From the NCBI GenBank assembly GCA_027079365.1, contig JALWVW010000120.1:1-6351 (forward strand): a DNA stretch of 6,351 bases, written 5' to 3'. Below, piece by piece: positions 1 through 6,351 of this stretch. Both the position numbers and the translations under genes were made by a program. The stretch comes from Campylobacteraceae bacterium. GTDB lineage: Bacteria > Campylobacterota > Campylobacteria > Campylobacterales > Sulfurovaceae. Position 1 is the first letter of the stretch, and every line of letters starts with the position of its first letter. Below the pieces are notes generated by a model. That model made no database searches. It was given only the letters and a program-made list of their open reading frames with translations, and was not told the origin of the DNA.

Positions 1-566
1 CCTTCGAGCAGCATGGCGAAAGCGCCTGCTTCTTGAAGTATCTTGGCATCCTCAAGGAGAGAGAGGATCTCCTCCTCACTCTTGCCTTGGATATAGTAGC
101 CTCCTTCAGCACGTACAGACTGAGGCTTGAGACCGATGTGGGTGATCACAGCAATGCCGTTTTGGGTTAGGTATCGGACGATCTCCTCTTTCTCTTTGCC
201 TCCCTCGATCTTGATTGCTTGAGCATCAGTCTCTCGGTAAACACGCACAGCATTGGCAAGTGCCTGTTCTTTGTCTGTGTAAGTACCAAAAGGCATATCA
301 AAGACGATCAGAGGGAGCGTGGCACCATTGCAGACAGCTTGGGTATGGTAGATCATCTGATCCATTGTGGCAGAGAGTGTATCTTCTTTGCCGAAAAAGC
401 TCATATTGAGACTGTCTCCGACCAGGATCATTTCTACCTCTCCATTAAAAAGCTGTGCAAAGAGTGCATCATAGGCGGTGACCATGGTGATGGGCTCTTT
501 ACCTTTGAGCCTCTGCAGGGTTTTGACGGTGACTTTTTTCTCTATTCTGGGTGTCTGTATGCTCAT
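1..566 (-). CDS. panB: 3-methyl-2-oxobutanoate hydroxymethyltransferase (PanB), 5' part, cut by the left window edge
   Basis: PanB transfers a hydroxymethyl group from 5,10-methylenetetrahydrofolate to 2-oxoisovalerate, giving ketopantoate, the first committed step towards pantothenate and CoA; it is a cytoplasmic TIM-barrel enzyme. I read 188 complete residues, beginning MSIQTPRIEKKVTVKTL; the C-terminal part (the family is usually about 265 aa) lies outside. Visible signatures are MVTAYDALFA (28-37), VGDSLNM (49-55), FDMPFGTY (89-96), IKIEGG (118-123) and ITHIGLKPQSV (141-151). Asp51 and Asp90 have the same 39-residue spacing as the E. coli Mg ligands Asp45 and Asp84. Lys119 and Glu121 match the KxE pair, and Glu188, the last visible residue, matches the proposed catalytic Glu181. 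No key residue is missing. The ATG at 564-566 is preceded by an AAGAG-type ribosome site. It is divergent from trpA. Confidence 0.96.
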   Translation of the reverse strand, partial: MSIQTPRIEKKVTVKTLQRLKGKEPITMVTAYDALFAQLFNGEVEMILVGDSLNMSFFGKEDTLSATMDQMIYHTQAVCNGATLPLIVFDMPFGTYTDKEQALANAVRVYRETDAQAIKIEGGKEKEEIVRYLTQNGIAVITHIGLKPQSVRAEGGYYIQGKSEEEILSLLEDAKILQEAGAFAMLLE

Positions 567-602
567 CGTTTCACTCTTTAAAAATTTATTTCTCATTTTA
601 TC
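567..602 (-). promoter_or_regulatory. Predicted sigma-70-type promoter of panB
   Basis: On the minus strand TAAAAT (plus positions 595-600, preceded by GA) differs from the TATAAT consensus at one position. It ends 28 bases before the panB ATG, the same distance as at the trpA and lgt promoters in this window. No convincing -35 hexamer is present, which is common for Campylobacterota promoters. The ribosome site AAGAG lies just before the start codon. The call rests only on position and sequence. Confidence 0.45.
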
Positions 603-611
603 TAAAAAATG

Positions 612-645
612 TATAATATCGACACTAAATTAATAAAGAGCATCA
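612..645 (+). promoter_or_regulatory. Predicted promoter and ribosome binding site of trpA
   Basis: A perfect TATAAT -10 box at 612-617 sits in an AT-rich gap and ends 28 bases before the trpA ATG, predicting a leader of about 20 bases. That is too short for a trp leader peptide or attenuator, and I see neither. The Shine-Dalgarno-like AAAGAG (635-640) is 5 bases from the ATG. The expected -35 position (near 589-594, TTTCTC) does not match the consensus and abuts the -10 box of the divergent panB promoter. Confidence 0.6.
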
Positions 646-1386
646 ATGAAAAAACTGGTAGGCTATATCACGACAGGATTTCCCGATAGATACTTTACTG
701 TAGACCTAGCAATGGCGATGGCTGAAGCGGGGGTAGATACGCTGGAGTTAGGGATGCCATTCTCTGATCCGGTGGCTGATGGTCCGGTGATCGAGCAGGC
801 AAACCTTCATGCATTGAATGGCGGGTTCAAATTGAAGCATCTGTTTGAGGTCTCCCGTGAGATTGCACCAGTGGTCGATACACTATGGATGGGCTATTTT
901 AATCCTTTTTATCACAAAGGGATGACGCACTTCATCCAGCAGGCTACAGAGAGTGGGGTGCAGGGGTTTATTATTCCCGACCTTCCTTTCGAAGAGGCGA
1001 AACCCTACAAGCCGATTATTGAAGAGGCCGGGCTTAGTCTTATTGATTTTGTTGCGCCGACTGATTCTGAGGCACGGATCGCAGAGATCACCACAACTGC
1101 CCAAAAATTTATCTATCTTGTTGCCTATGCTGGGATCACTGGTACAGGCAAAAGTGAGGATCTTCAGCAGATCATTGCACAAATCAAGACCTACACGGAG
1201 ACCCCAGTCTATGTAGGTTTCGGTGTAGATCAGCATACAGCCAAAGAGAAGGCAGAAGGAGTAGATGGTGTCATCGTGGGGTCAGCCTTTGTCAAAGTGC
1301 TACTGGATGATCTGCTGAACCATACGCAAAAGATCGCCAAGATCGCACAGATCGCCAGAGAGATCAAAGAGAAGATTAACACCTAG
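646..1386 (+). CDS. trpA: Tryptophan synthase alpha chain
   Basis: TrpA cleaves indole-3-glycerol phosphate to indole and glyceraldehyde 3-phosphate and passes indole through a tunnel to TrpB, the last step of tryptophan synthesis in the cytoplasm. The 246-aa product has the family signature LELGMPFSDPVADGP at 33-47; Glu34 and Asp45 have the 11-residue spacing of the catalytic Glu49 and Asp60 of the enteric enzyme. Further motifs are FIIPDLPFEEA (barrel strand), YLVAYAGITGTG (the flexible loop over the active site), VGFGV and GVIVGSAFV (phosphate binding). It is a little shorter than the usual 260-270 aa because the N-terminal helix before the first strand (LVGYITTGFP) is nearly absent. I take this as real, since the ATG has a proper ribosome site. 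No other trp gene is in the window, so trpB must lie elsewhere. The C-terminal helix contains a 9-bp repeat. Confidence 0.97.
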   Translation: MKKLVGYITTGFPDRYFTVDLAMAMAEAGVDTLELGMPFSDPVADGPVIEQANLHALNGGFKLKHLFEVSREIAPVVDTLWMGYFNPFYHKGMTHFIQQATESGVQGFIIPDLPFEEAKPYKPIIEEAGLSLIDFVAPTDSEARIAEITTTAQKFIYLVAYAGITGTGKSEDLQQIIAQIKTYTETPVYVGFGVDQHTAKEKAEGVDGVIVGSAFVKVLLDDLLNHTQKIAKIAQIAREIKEKINT

Positions 1387-1403
1387 CAGGATTAATCAAA
1401 GTA

Positions 1404-1434
1404 GAGTATAATACTCCGAATTAACACAAAGGTG
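1404..1434 (+). promoter_or_regulatory. Predicted promoter and ribosome binding site of lgt
   Basis: In the 55-bp gap after trpA there is a perfect TATAAT at 1407-1412, ending 29 bases before the lgt ATG, nearly the same geometry as at trpA. The box is embedded in the inverted repeat GAGTA-TAA-TACTC (1404-1416). A strong ribosome site, AAAGGTG (1428-1434), lies 7 bases before the ATG. No hairpin followed by a T run ends trpA here, so read-through from trpA into lgt is also likely. Confidence 0.55.
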
Positions 1435-1441
1435 TAGGCTG

Positions 1442-2248
1442 ATGGAACATTTTGTTTGGAGTATCGATCCCAATATCTTTAAATTTGGTGCCATTCAGCT
1501 TCGTTGGTATGGGGTACTGTTTGTTGCCTCCTTCTTCGTTGGGCTTGAGATTATGAAATGGGTCTACCGCAGAGAGGGTAAAGACCCAGCAATACTGGAC
1601 AACTTCCTGTTGTATGTGATCGTTGGTGCGGTGGTGGGTGCACGGCTGATGCACTGCTTTGCCTATGAGCCGGACTATTATCTCTCCCATCCGATGGAGA
1701 TACTCTATGTCTGGAAGGGTGGATTGGCGAGTCATGGAGGGATGCTGGGTGTGATCGTGGCACTCTATCTATTTGCCAGACGCTACAAAGAGAGTTTCTT
1801 GTGGATACTTTCTCGTGCGACTTTAGCAGGGATGGTCACGGCAGCCTTTGTGCGCATCGGAAACTTTTTCAATTCTGAGATACTGGGGCTTCCAACGGAT
1901 AAGCCTTGGGCGATTGTTTTTAGCAGGATTGACAACCTCCCAAGGCACCCGGTGCAGTTGTATGAGGCTGCTGCTTACTTTGTGATACTGGGCATGTTGC
2001 TCTGGCTCTACCGCCGCAGCTCTTTTGCTTTTGCCAGCAAGATACTTCCAGGTGTTTTTTTGGTTTTGCTTTTTAGCGCAAGGTTCCTTTTGGAGTATAC
2101 CAAGACAGAGCAGGCTGACTATGCAACAGCACTCCCTTTTACTGTCGGACAGCTCTTAAGTATGCCCTTTATTCTCCTAGGTATTTTCTGGGTGGTTTGG
2201 GCATGGACAAGTACGAGTAAAGCAATGCGATGGCAGCGTACGCACTAG
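1442..2248 (+). CDS. lgt: Phosphatidylglycerol--prolipoprotein diacylglyceryl transferase (Lgt)
   Basis: Lgt moves the diacylglyceryl group of phosphatidylglycerol onto the lipobox cysteine of prolipoproteins, the first step of lipoprotein maturation in the inner membrane. The 268-aa product has several hydrophobic membrane segments (about 22-40, 54-70, 98-111, 175-190, 201-214 and 236-256). The family motifs are in order: GARLMHC (66-72), the SHGGMLG loop with His98 (97-103), the signature VRIGNFFNSEILG (137-149) with Arg138 at the position of the essential Arg143 of E. coli, RHPVQLYEA (168-176), RFLLEYTK (214-221) and GQLLSMP (236-242). The length is normal or slightly short. The start follows a good ribosome site. 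The last 19 bp overlap the next gene, which suggests co-transcription and probable coupling although no functional link between the two products is known to me. Confidence 0.96.
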   Translation: MEHFVWSIDPNIFKFGAIQLRWYGVLFVASFFVGLEIMKWVYRREGKDPAILDNFLLYVIVGAVVGARLMHCFAYEPDYYLSHPMEILYVWKGGLASHGGMLGVIVALYLFARRYKESFLWILSRATLAGMVTAAFVRIGNFFNSEILGLPTDKPWAIVFSRIDNLPRHPVQLYEAAAYFVILGMLLWLYRRSSFAFASKILPGVFLVLLFSARFLLEYTKTEQADYATALPFTVGQLLSMPFILLGIFWVVWAWTSTSKAMRWQRTH

Positions 2249-5200
2249 GGATAGATGTAGGCTCTACCACAGTCAAATATGTACTGTGTACTGCTACATT
2301 TAAGATCATTGCCAAAGCCTATACGCCTCATGACACCAAGCAGGCAGCCAAGCTTCTGGAGCTTCTGGAAGCACTTTCGCAGGAATATCCAGAACCTTTC
2401 GCCGCGATAGAACGGGTCTATATTACCGGTTCTGGCGCCTCCCGTATCGCACCAACACTCAAGGCGCGGTTTGTGCAGGAGGTCAATGCAGTGGTGCTTG
2501 CAGTCGAGCACCTCTACCCTGATGTCAGATCGGTGGTGGAGTTGGGTGGGCAGGATGCCAAGGTTATTCATTTTAAAGAGGGTGACGATGGTAAAAAAAC
2601 AGCCACCACCGCTATGAATGACAAATGTGCTTCTGGCACGGGTGCCACGATCGAAAAATGCACCATGAAGGTGGGATTGGATTTGGAGACTCTCCAGGGA
2701 CTGCACTACAGCAACAAAAAACTGCACCATGTGGCTGCCAAGTGCGGAGTCTTCGCTGAGACAGATATTGTCAATCTGGTCAAAAGCTCTATTCCTGCTG
2801 ATGAGATCATTAACTCTTTGGCAGATGCGATTGTGATGCAGAACCTCACACTACTGACACGCGGCAATACTCTGATGCCCAAGGTACTCTTGCTGGGCGG
2901 CCCCAATACCTATCTTCCCTTTTTGCAGGAGGCGTGGCGGGAACGTATCTCACAGCTTTGGGATGAGCGGGGCGTCACCTATGATGCTGATGCGCTCGAT
3001 TCACTGATCATTGTTCCTGAAAATGCCCAATATTATGCCGCGCTGGGTGCCGTGATCTTTGGCGAAGGTGAGGCGAATCATACAGACACCTTTAGCGGCT
3101 TGTTGCAGTTGCGTACACTGGTGGAGTCTGGAGGGATACAGGCAGGCAGTAGTGTGGATGTGCCGTTGGTGCAGAGCAGCCAGGAGCTTGAGGCATTTAA
3201 GGATGCCTATGCATTGGCACCTTTTGAGCCTGTGCTGCTGCATGAGGAGACGGACTGCTATTTGGGGATCGATGGCGGCTCTACCTCCTCCAAGGCAGTG
3301 CTGGTAGATGCGGAGGGCAGGCTGCTTCTCAAAGTCTATCAGCTCTCCAAGGGCAATCCCATCCAAGACACGATCGAGCTGCTGGAGCAGATCCATGCTG
3401 CTGATACCCAAGGCTACTACCGTATCAAGGGGATGGGTGCGACAGGATATGCAGCCGATGTGCTGGAGGGTGCGCTGGGTGCAGATGTCAATATCATCGA
3501 GACCATCGCCCACATGAAGAGTGCCCAGGCGGTCTTTGGAGAGGATATTGATGTGATCTGCGATATCGGCGGACAGGATATCAAAGTGCTCTTCCTAGAG
3601 AATGGTATGATGAAAAACTTCCGTCTCTCCAACCAATGCTCTGCAGGAAATGGCACACTGCTACAATCTATGGCGAAGCAGTTCGGGGTACCGGTAGAGG
3701 GTTTTGCCGAGGTGGCATTTTCTGCCAAACAGGCACCCAAGTTCAACTATGGCTGTGCCGTATTTCTGGATACCGATAGGGTCAATTTCCAAAAAGAAGG
3801 CTACAGCAAAGAGGAGCTTTTTGCAGGGATCGCCAAAGTACTGCCCAAAAATGTCTGGCAGTATGTGGTGCAGGCGACCAATCTGGCAGCGCTTGGCAAA
3901 CATTTTGTATTGCAGGGGGGCACCCAGTACAATCTGGCAGCACTCAAAGCACAGGTGGACTATATCAAGGCATTGGTGCCTGAGGCGCAGGTTGATCTGC
4001 ATCCCTATCCGGGAGAGGCAGGTGCTTATGGGGCGGCGATTGAGGCAAGGGATGTGGTGGCGCGTAAAGGATATAGCAGTTTTGTGGGGATGGAGGAGGC
4101 ACTGCAGCTGACCTATACCTCCCGCACCGATGAGAGTACCCGTTGTCACTTCTGCCCGATGGATTGCTCCAGAACCTTTATTGATACACAGACACCTCAT
4201 TCTGCTACAGTGAGATATATCGCAGGGTTTAGCTGTGAGAGTGGGACGGTAGAGTCAGCAGAGGCATTGCAGCAGCTCAAAATGGCACAAAGATCGCTGC
4301 AGAAGGAGATACCGGATCTGGTCAAAAAAGAGTCCAAGGAGATCTTCCTCTCGCATTACACAGTGCCTCCGTTGCCCTCTGACACAACAACTGTGACCCA
4401 GCAGCGTGTTACGCCTACACTGGGCGGGTGGGGACCGACATTCAGAAGAAAAGTACAGAGACACTTTGTGCGAAGTTCTGAGGAGGAGGCAGCCTATCGG
4501 CACTCCCTGCGTATCGCTATCCCCAGAGTACTCAATACCTATTCAATAGCCCCTTTTCTGCGCACCTATCTGGAGGCACTGGGGCTGCCCTCTTCCCAGA
4601 TACACTTTTCAGGCTTTACCAATGAGGAGATGTATCTGGAGGGTGCCAAGTATGGCTCTGTCGATGCCTGCTATCCTGCCAAGGTCGCACAGTCTCATGT
4701 CTATAGTCTACTTTTTGATAAACGCAAGTATGACTATCTCTGGTTTCCTTCGGTGGTGACACTGTCAGGCTTTATCGCTGATCCACAGGCAGAGACCTCC
4801 TGTCCGATTGTGGCAGGTACACCCAGAGTGGTCTATTCGGCTTTTGTCAAAGAGCAGGATCTTTTTGCCAAAGCAGGGGTGGAGTATATCGATGATACAG
4901 CCACCTTCGATAATCCCAAGTTACTCAAAAAAGAGCTGTTTTCCACCTGGGGAGAGAAGCTTCGTATCACCCGTGATGAGAGTGACTGGGCAGCAGAGCA
5001 GGCAGAAAGTGCACTGCAGGAGAGTGAAGCAGCGTTAGCCGAAGAGGGAAAAGCAATGTTGGAGAGTGCAGAGGCAGAGGGGGAGATAGTGATCCTTCTA
5101 CTCGGACGCCCTTACCACTCAGATCCAGGGATCAACCATGAAGTACTGTCAGAGTTTCAGGCACTGGGCTACAAAAGCCTCTCCATGCGTGCCATCCCAA

Positions 5201-5619
5201 AAGAGGAGGCGTATCTGCACCGTTATTTTGGTGAAGATATCGAAGCAGGGTATATCAGCAGTGTATTTGATATCCGTGATGTGTGGCCGGAAAACTACTC
5301 TACCAACTCTGCGCAGAAGGTTTGGGCAGCCAAGTTCGCTGCGCGGCACCCCAATGTGGCTGTTGTAGATCTAAGCTCTTTCAAATGTGGCCATGATGCC
5401 CCGACCTATGCGATCATCGACAAGATACTTGGTGCCAGCCGCACACCGCATCTGACTTTGCATGATATCGATGCCAACAAACCTGGTGGTTCGATCAAGA
5501 TACGGGTACGCACTTTCGCCTATGCACTGGAACAGCTGGTGCAGGAGATGAAGGCAGAGAGACAGAAAGAAAGAGAAGAATTCCAAACAGAATTTCTAAG
5601 AGAGAAGGAGCCTGCATGA
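2230..5619 (+). CDS. Tandem BadF/BadG/BcrA/BcrD ATPase (2-hydroxyacyl-CoA dehydratase activase-related) with DUF2229-type module
   Basis: This 1129-aa protein is probably cytoplasmic. Residues 1-280 form one ASKHA ATPase: GIDVGSTTVK (7-16), ELGGQDAK (104-111), KCASGTG (132-138), KCGVFAETD (171-179), LLLGGPN (220-226). Residues 343-607 form a second: YLGIDGGSTSSK (344-355), DIGGQDIK (445-452), QCSAGNG (469-475), YGCAVFLDTD (507-516), LQGGTQYN (561-568). In each the two cysteines (133/172 and 470/509) are 39 residues apart, as are the cluster ligands Cys127 and Cys166 of the HgdC activator. Next come Cys639, Cys642, Cys646 and Cys669, then a DUF2229/COG3580-like part with VDACYPAKV (811-819), GRPYHSDPGINHE (959-971) and KCGHDAPT (1052-1059). 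A Glu/Ala-rich helix spans 918-952 and a charged tail about 1105-1127. Known relatives use ATP to push electrons into dehydratases or reductases; the substrate here is unknown. The ribosome site is weak, so coupling to lgt is likely. Confidence 0.9.
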   Translation: MAAYALGIDVGSTTVKYVLCTATFKIIAKAYTPHDTKQAAKLLELLEALSQEYPEPFAAIERVYITGSGASRIAPTLKARFVQEVNAVVLAVEHLYPDVRSVVELGGQDAKVIHFKEGDDGKKTATTAMNDKCASGTGATIEKCTMKVGLDLETLQGLHYSNKKLHHVAAKCGVFAETDIVNLVKSSIPADEIINSLADAIVMQNLTLLTRGNTLMPKVLLLGGPNTYLPFLQEAWRERISQLWDERGVTYDADALDSLIIVPENAQYYAALGAVIFGEGEANHTDTFSGLLQLRTLVESGGIQAGSSVDVPLVQSSQELEAFKDAYALAPFEPVLLHEETDCYLGIDGGSTSSKAVLVDAEGRLLLKVYQLSKGNPIQDTIELLEQIHAADTQGYYRIKGMGATGYAADVLEGALGADVNIIETIAHMKSAQAVFGEDIDVICDIGGQDIKVLFLENGMMKNFRLSNQCSAGNGTLLQSMAKQFGVPVEGFAEVAFSAKQAPKFNYGCAVFLDTDRVNFQKEGYSKEELFAGIAKVLPKNVWQYVVQATNLAALGKHFVLQGGTQYNLAALKAQVDYIKALVPEAQVDLHPYPGEAGAYGAAIEARDVVARKGYSSFVGMEEALQLTYTSRTDESTRCHFCPMDCSRTFIDTQTPHSATVRYIAGFSCESGTVESAEALQQLKMAQRSLQKEIPDLVKKESKEIFLSHYTVPPLPSDTTTVTQQRVTPTLGGWGPTFRRKVQRHFVRSSEEEAAYRHSLRIAIPRVLNTYSIAPFLRTYLEALGLPSSQIHFSGFTNEEMYLEGAKYGSVDACYPAKVAQSHVYSLLFDKRKYDYLWFPSVVTLSGFIADPQAETSCPIVAGTPRVVYSAFVKEQDLFAKAGVEYIDDTATFDNPKLLKKELFSTWGEKLRITRDESDWAAEQAESALQESEAALAEEGKAMLESAEAEGEIVILLLGRPYHSDPGINHEVLSEFQALGYKSLSMRAIPKEEAYLHRYFGEDIEAGYISSVFDIRDVWPENYSTNSAQKVWAAKFAARHPNVAVVDLSSFKCGHDAPTYAIIDKILGASRTPHLTLHDIDANKPGGSIKIRVRTFAYALEQLVQEMKAERQKEREEFQTEFLREKEPA
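5601..5610 (+). promoter_or_regulatory. Strong ribosome binding site for the HgdB-like gene
   Basis: AGAGAAGGAG ends 5 bases before the ATG at 5616. It is the best Shine-Dalgarno sequence in the window and lies inside the final codons of the activase gene. With the ATGA stop/start overlap it fixes the start of the last gene and implies strong translation coupled to the upstream gene. Confidence 0.8.
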
Positions 5620-6351
5620 GCGCCAGTTGTAGCAGTATCAAACCCGCAGAGAGCAACGGCTCTTTGGCATTTTCGGGTAAAGCATCTACCCAATGGAGAG
5701 AGCAGATCGACAAGCGATTCACTCCCAGAGATATTAAGGAGTCTACCATTCTCTTTGGCGGCATGACCCTTCTGCAGGACAAGTTGGTCATGGCAGCACT
5801 GGCCAATTGGGATAAGCGTTGCGTAGCCCTTCCCAACCCTGACTTTGATGCCTTTCGTCTGGGAAAATCCTATGGCAACAGGGGACAGTGCAACCCCACC
5901 TACTTTACGGTAGGCAACCTTGTCAAATACCTGCAGCAACTGCGGGATGAGCAGGGAATGAGTAGCGAGGAGATCGTACGAAACTATGTCTATGTCACCG
6001 CCAACGGCTGTGGCCCCTGCCGCTTTGGGATGTACATTACCGAGTATCGCAAGGCACTGAGTGCTGCTGGGTTTGAAGGTTTCAGGCTTTTTAGCTTTGA
6101 GCACAACAAGGTGAGTGACGGTGAGGGAGGAGAGCACACCTTGACCTTCCCTCCCTCCTTTTTCGTCAAGCCGATCAAGGCAGTGATGATCGGGGATATT
6201 CTGACTATCCTGACCCACCAGATGCGACCCTATGAGATTGAGCCTGGGAGTACAGACCAGGCAGTAGATCAGTGTTATGCTGTCGTAGCAGAAGCACTTG
6301 AACAGAAACAAAGCTTACGAAAAGCATTACAAAAATGCAGAAAGATACTGG
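5616..6351 (+). CDS. HgdB/COG3581-like 2-hydroxyacyl-CoA dehydratase-type iron-sulfur protein, cut by the right window edge
   Basis: The open frame runs from ATG 5616 to the window end, giving 245 complete residues and no stop. After a low-complexity Ser-rich start (about 1-25), the body begins with FTPRDIKESTILFGGM (35-50). This resembles the start of the last third of the large fused activase-related proteins. Cys92 lies in GNRGQCNPTYFTVGNL (87-102), and Cys132 and Cys135 in ANGCGPCRFGMY (129-140), followed by EYRKALSAAGFEGFRLFSFEHN (143-164). Cys5, Cys69, Cys220 and Cys241 are also present. The three central cysteines are at positions where this superfamily carries Fe-S ligands, so it probably binds a cluster and receives electrons from the upstream ATPase; this is inferred from family membership and gene pairing. 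The substrate is not evident. No signal peptide or membrane segment is seen. The first gene overlaps it by 4 bp (ATGA). Confidence 0.82.
   Translation, partial: MSASCSSIKPAESNGSLAFSGKASTQWREQIDKRFTPRDIKESTILFGGMTLLQDKLVMAALANWDKRCVALPNPDFDAFRLGKSYGNRGQCNPTYFTVGNLVKYLQQLRDEQGMSSEEIVRNYVYVTANGCGPCRFGMYITEYRKALSAAGFEGFRLFSFEHNKVSDGEGGEHTLTFPPSFFVKPIKAVMIGDILTILTHQMRPYEIEPGSTDQAVDQCYAVVAEALEQKQSLRKALQKCRKIL

Noticed and set aside
219..581. Plus-strand open frame of 120 codons at the left edge
   Set aside because: It is antisense to panB, whose minus-strand translation carries all expected motifs; the plus-strand product resembles nothing.
1387..1441. Possible terminator between trpA and lgt
   Set aside because: The only inverted repeat has a 5-bp AT-rich stem and no following T run, and it coincides with a good -10 box, so a promoter is the better reading.
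4147..4167. Radical SAM motif in the activase protein
   Set aside because: The spacing is C-x2-C-x3-C and not C-x3-C-x2-C, and no other radical SAM features follow.
5600..5620. Frameshift or sequencing error splitting one fused activase/HgdB protein
   Set aside because: The stop overlaps an ATG preceded by a strong, well-spaced ribosome site, and the second protein has its own N-terminal leader, so two real genes are more likely.
5520..6311. Long minus-strand open frame (263 aa) opposite the end of the activase gene and the HgdB-like gene
   Set aside because: It is antisense to two strongly supported reading frames with recognisable motifs, shows no family motif, and has no sensible promoter or neighbour. 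It is best explained as a shadow of biased codon use.

Overview
The window looks like a compact, protein-dense piece of a Gram-negative bacterial chromosome. My best guess is Campylobacterota (Epsilonproteobacteria), perhaps a Sulfurovum-like sulfur or hydrogen oxidiser. The basis is the style of the TrpA and Lgt proteins, AT-rich intergenic gaps with clear TATAAT -10 boxes but no good -35 boxes, short 5' leaders and overlapping genes. This is inference from general knowledge, not from a database search. I saw no mobile element, RNA gene, CRISPR array or prophage signal.

Layout. On the minus strand, positions 1-566 hold the N-terminal 188 residues of PanB (pantothenate and CoA synthesis), which runs off the left edge. 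A 79-bp AT-rich divergent promoter region separates it from trpA (646-1386, tryptophan synthase alpha chain). After a 55-bp gap with its own -10 box comes lgt (1442-2248, prolipoprotein diacylglyceryl transferase). The end of lgt overlaps by 19 bp a very large gene (2230-5619, 1129 aa). This encodes two tandem BadF/BadG/BcrA/BcrD-type ATPase (2-hydroxyacyl-CoA dehydratase activase) domains, a four-cysteine region, and a DUF2229-type module. Its stop codon overlaps (ATGA) the start of a last gene (5616 to the right edge), an HgdB/COG3581-like cysteine-rich protein, cut off after 245 residues.

How the genes fit together. panB, trpA and lgt are ordinary housekeeping genes. The last two genes form the unusual part. 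They look like a two-gene (split) version of the very large, functionally uncharacterised 'acyl-CoA dehydratase activase-related' proteins that I recall best from anaerobic Firmicutes. By analogy with HgdC/HgdAB and benzoyl-CoA reductase systems, the tandem ATPase would drive low-potential electrons through a [4Fe-4S] cluster into the HgdB-like partner. The substrate cannot be read from this window. The tight overlaps suggest that lgt and both genes are co-transcribed and the last two translationally coupled.
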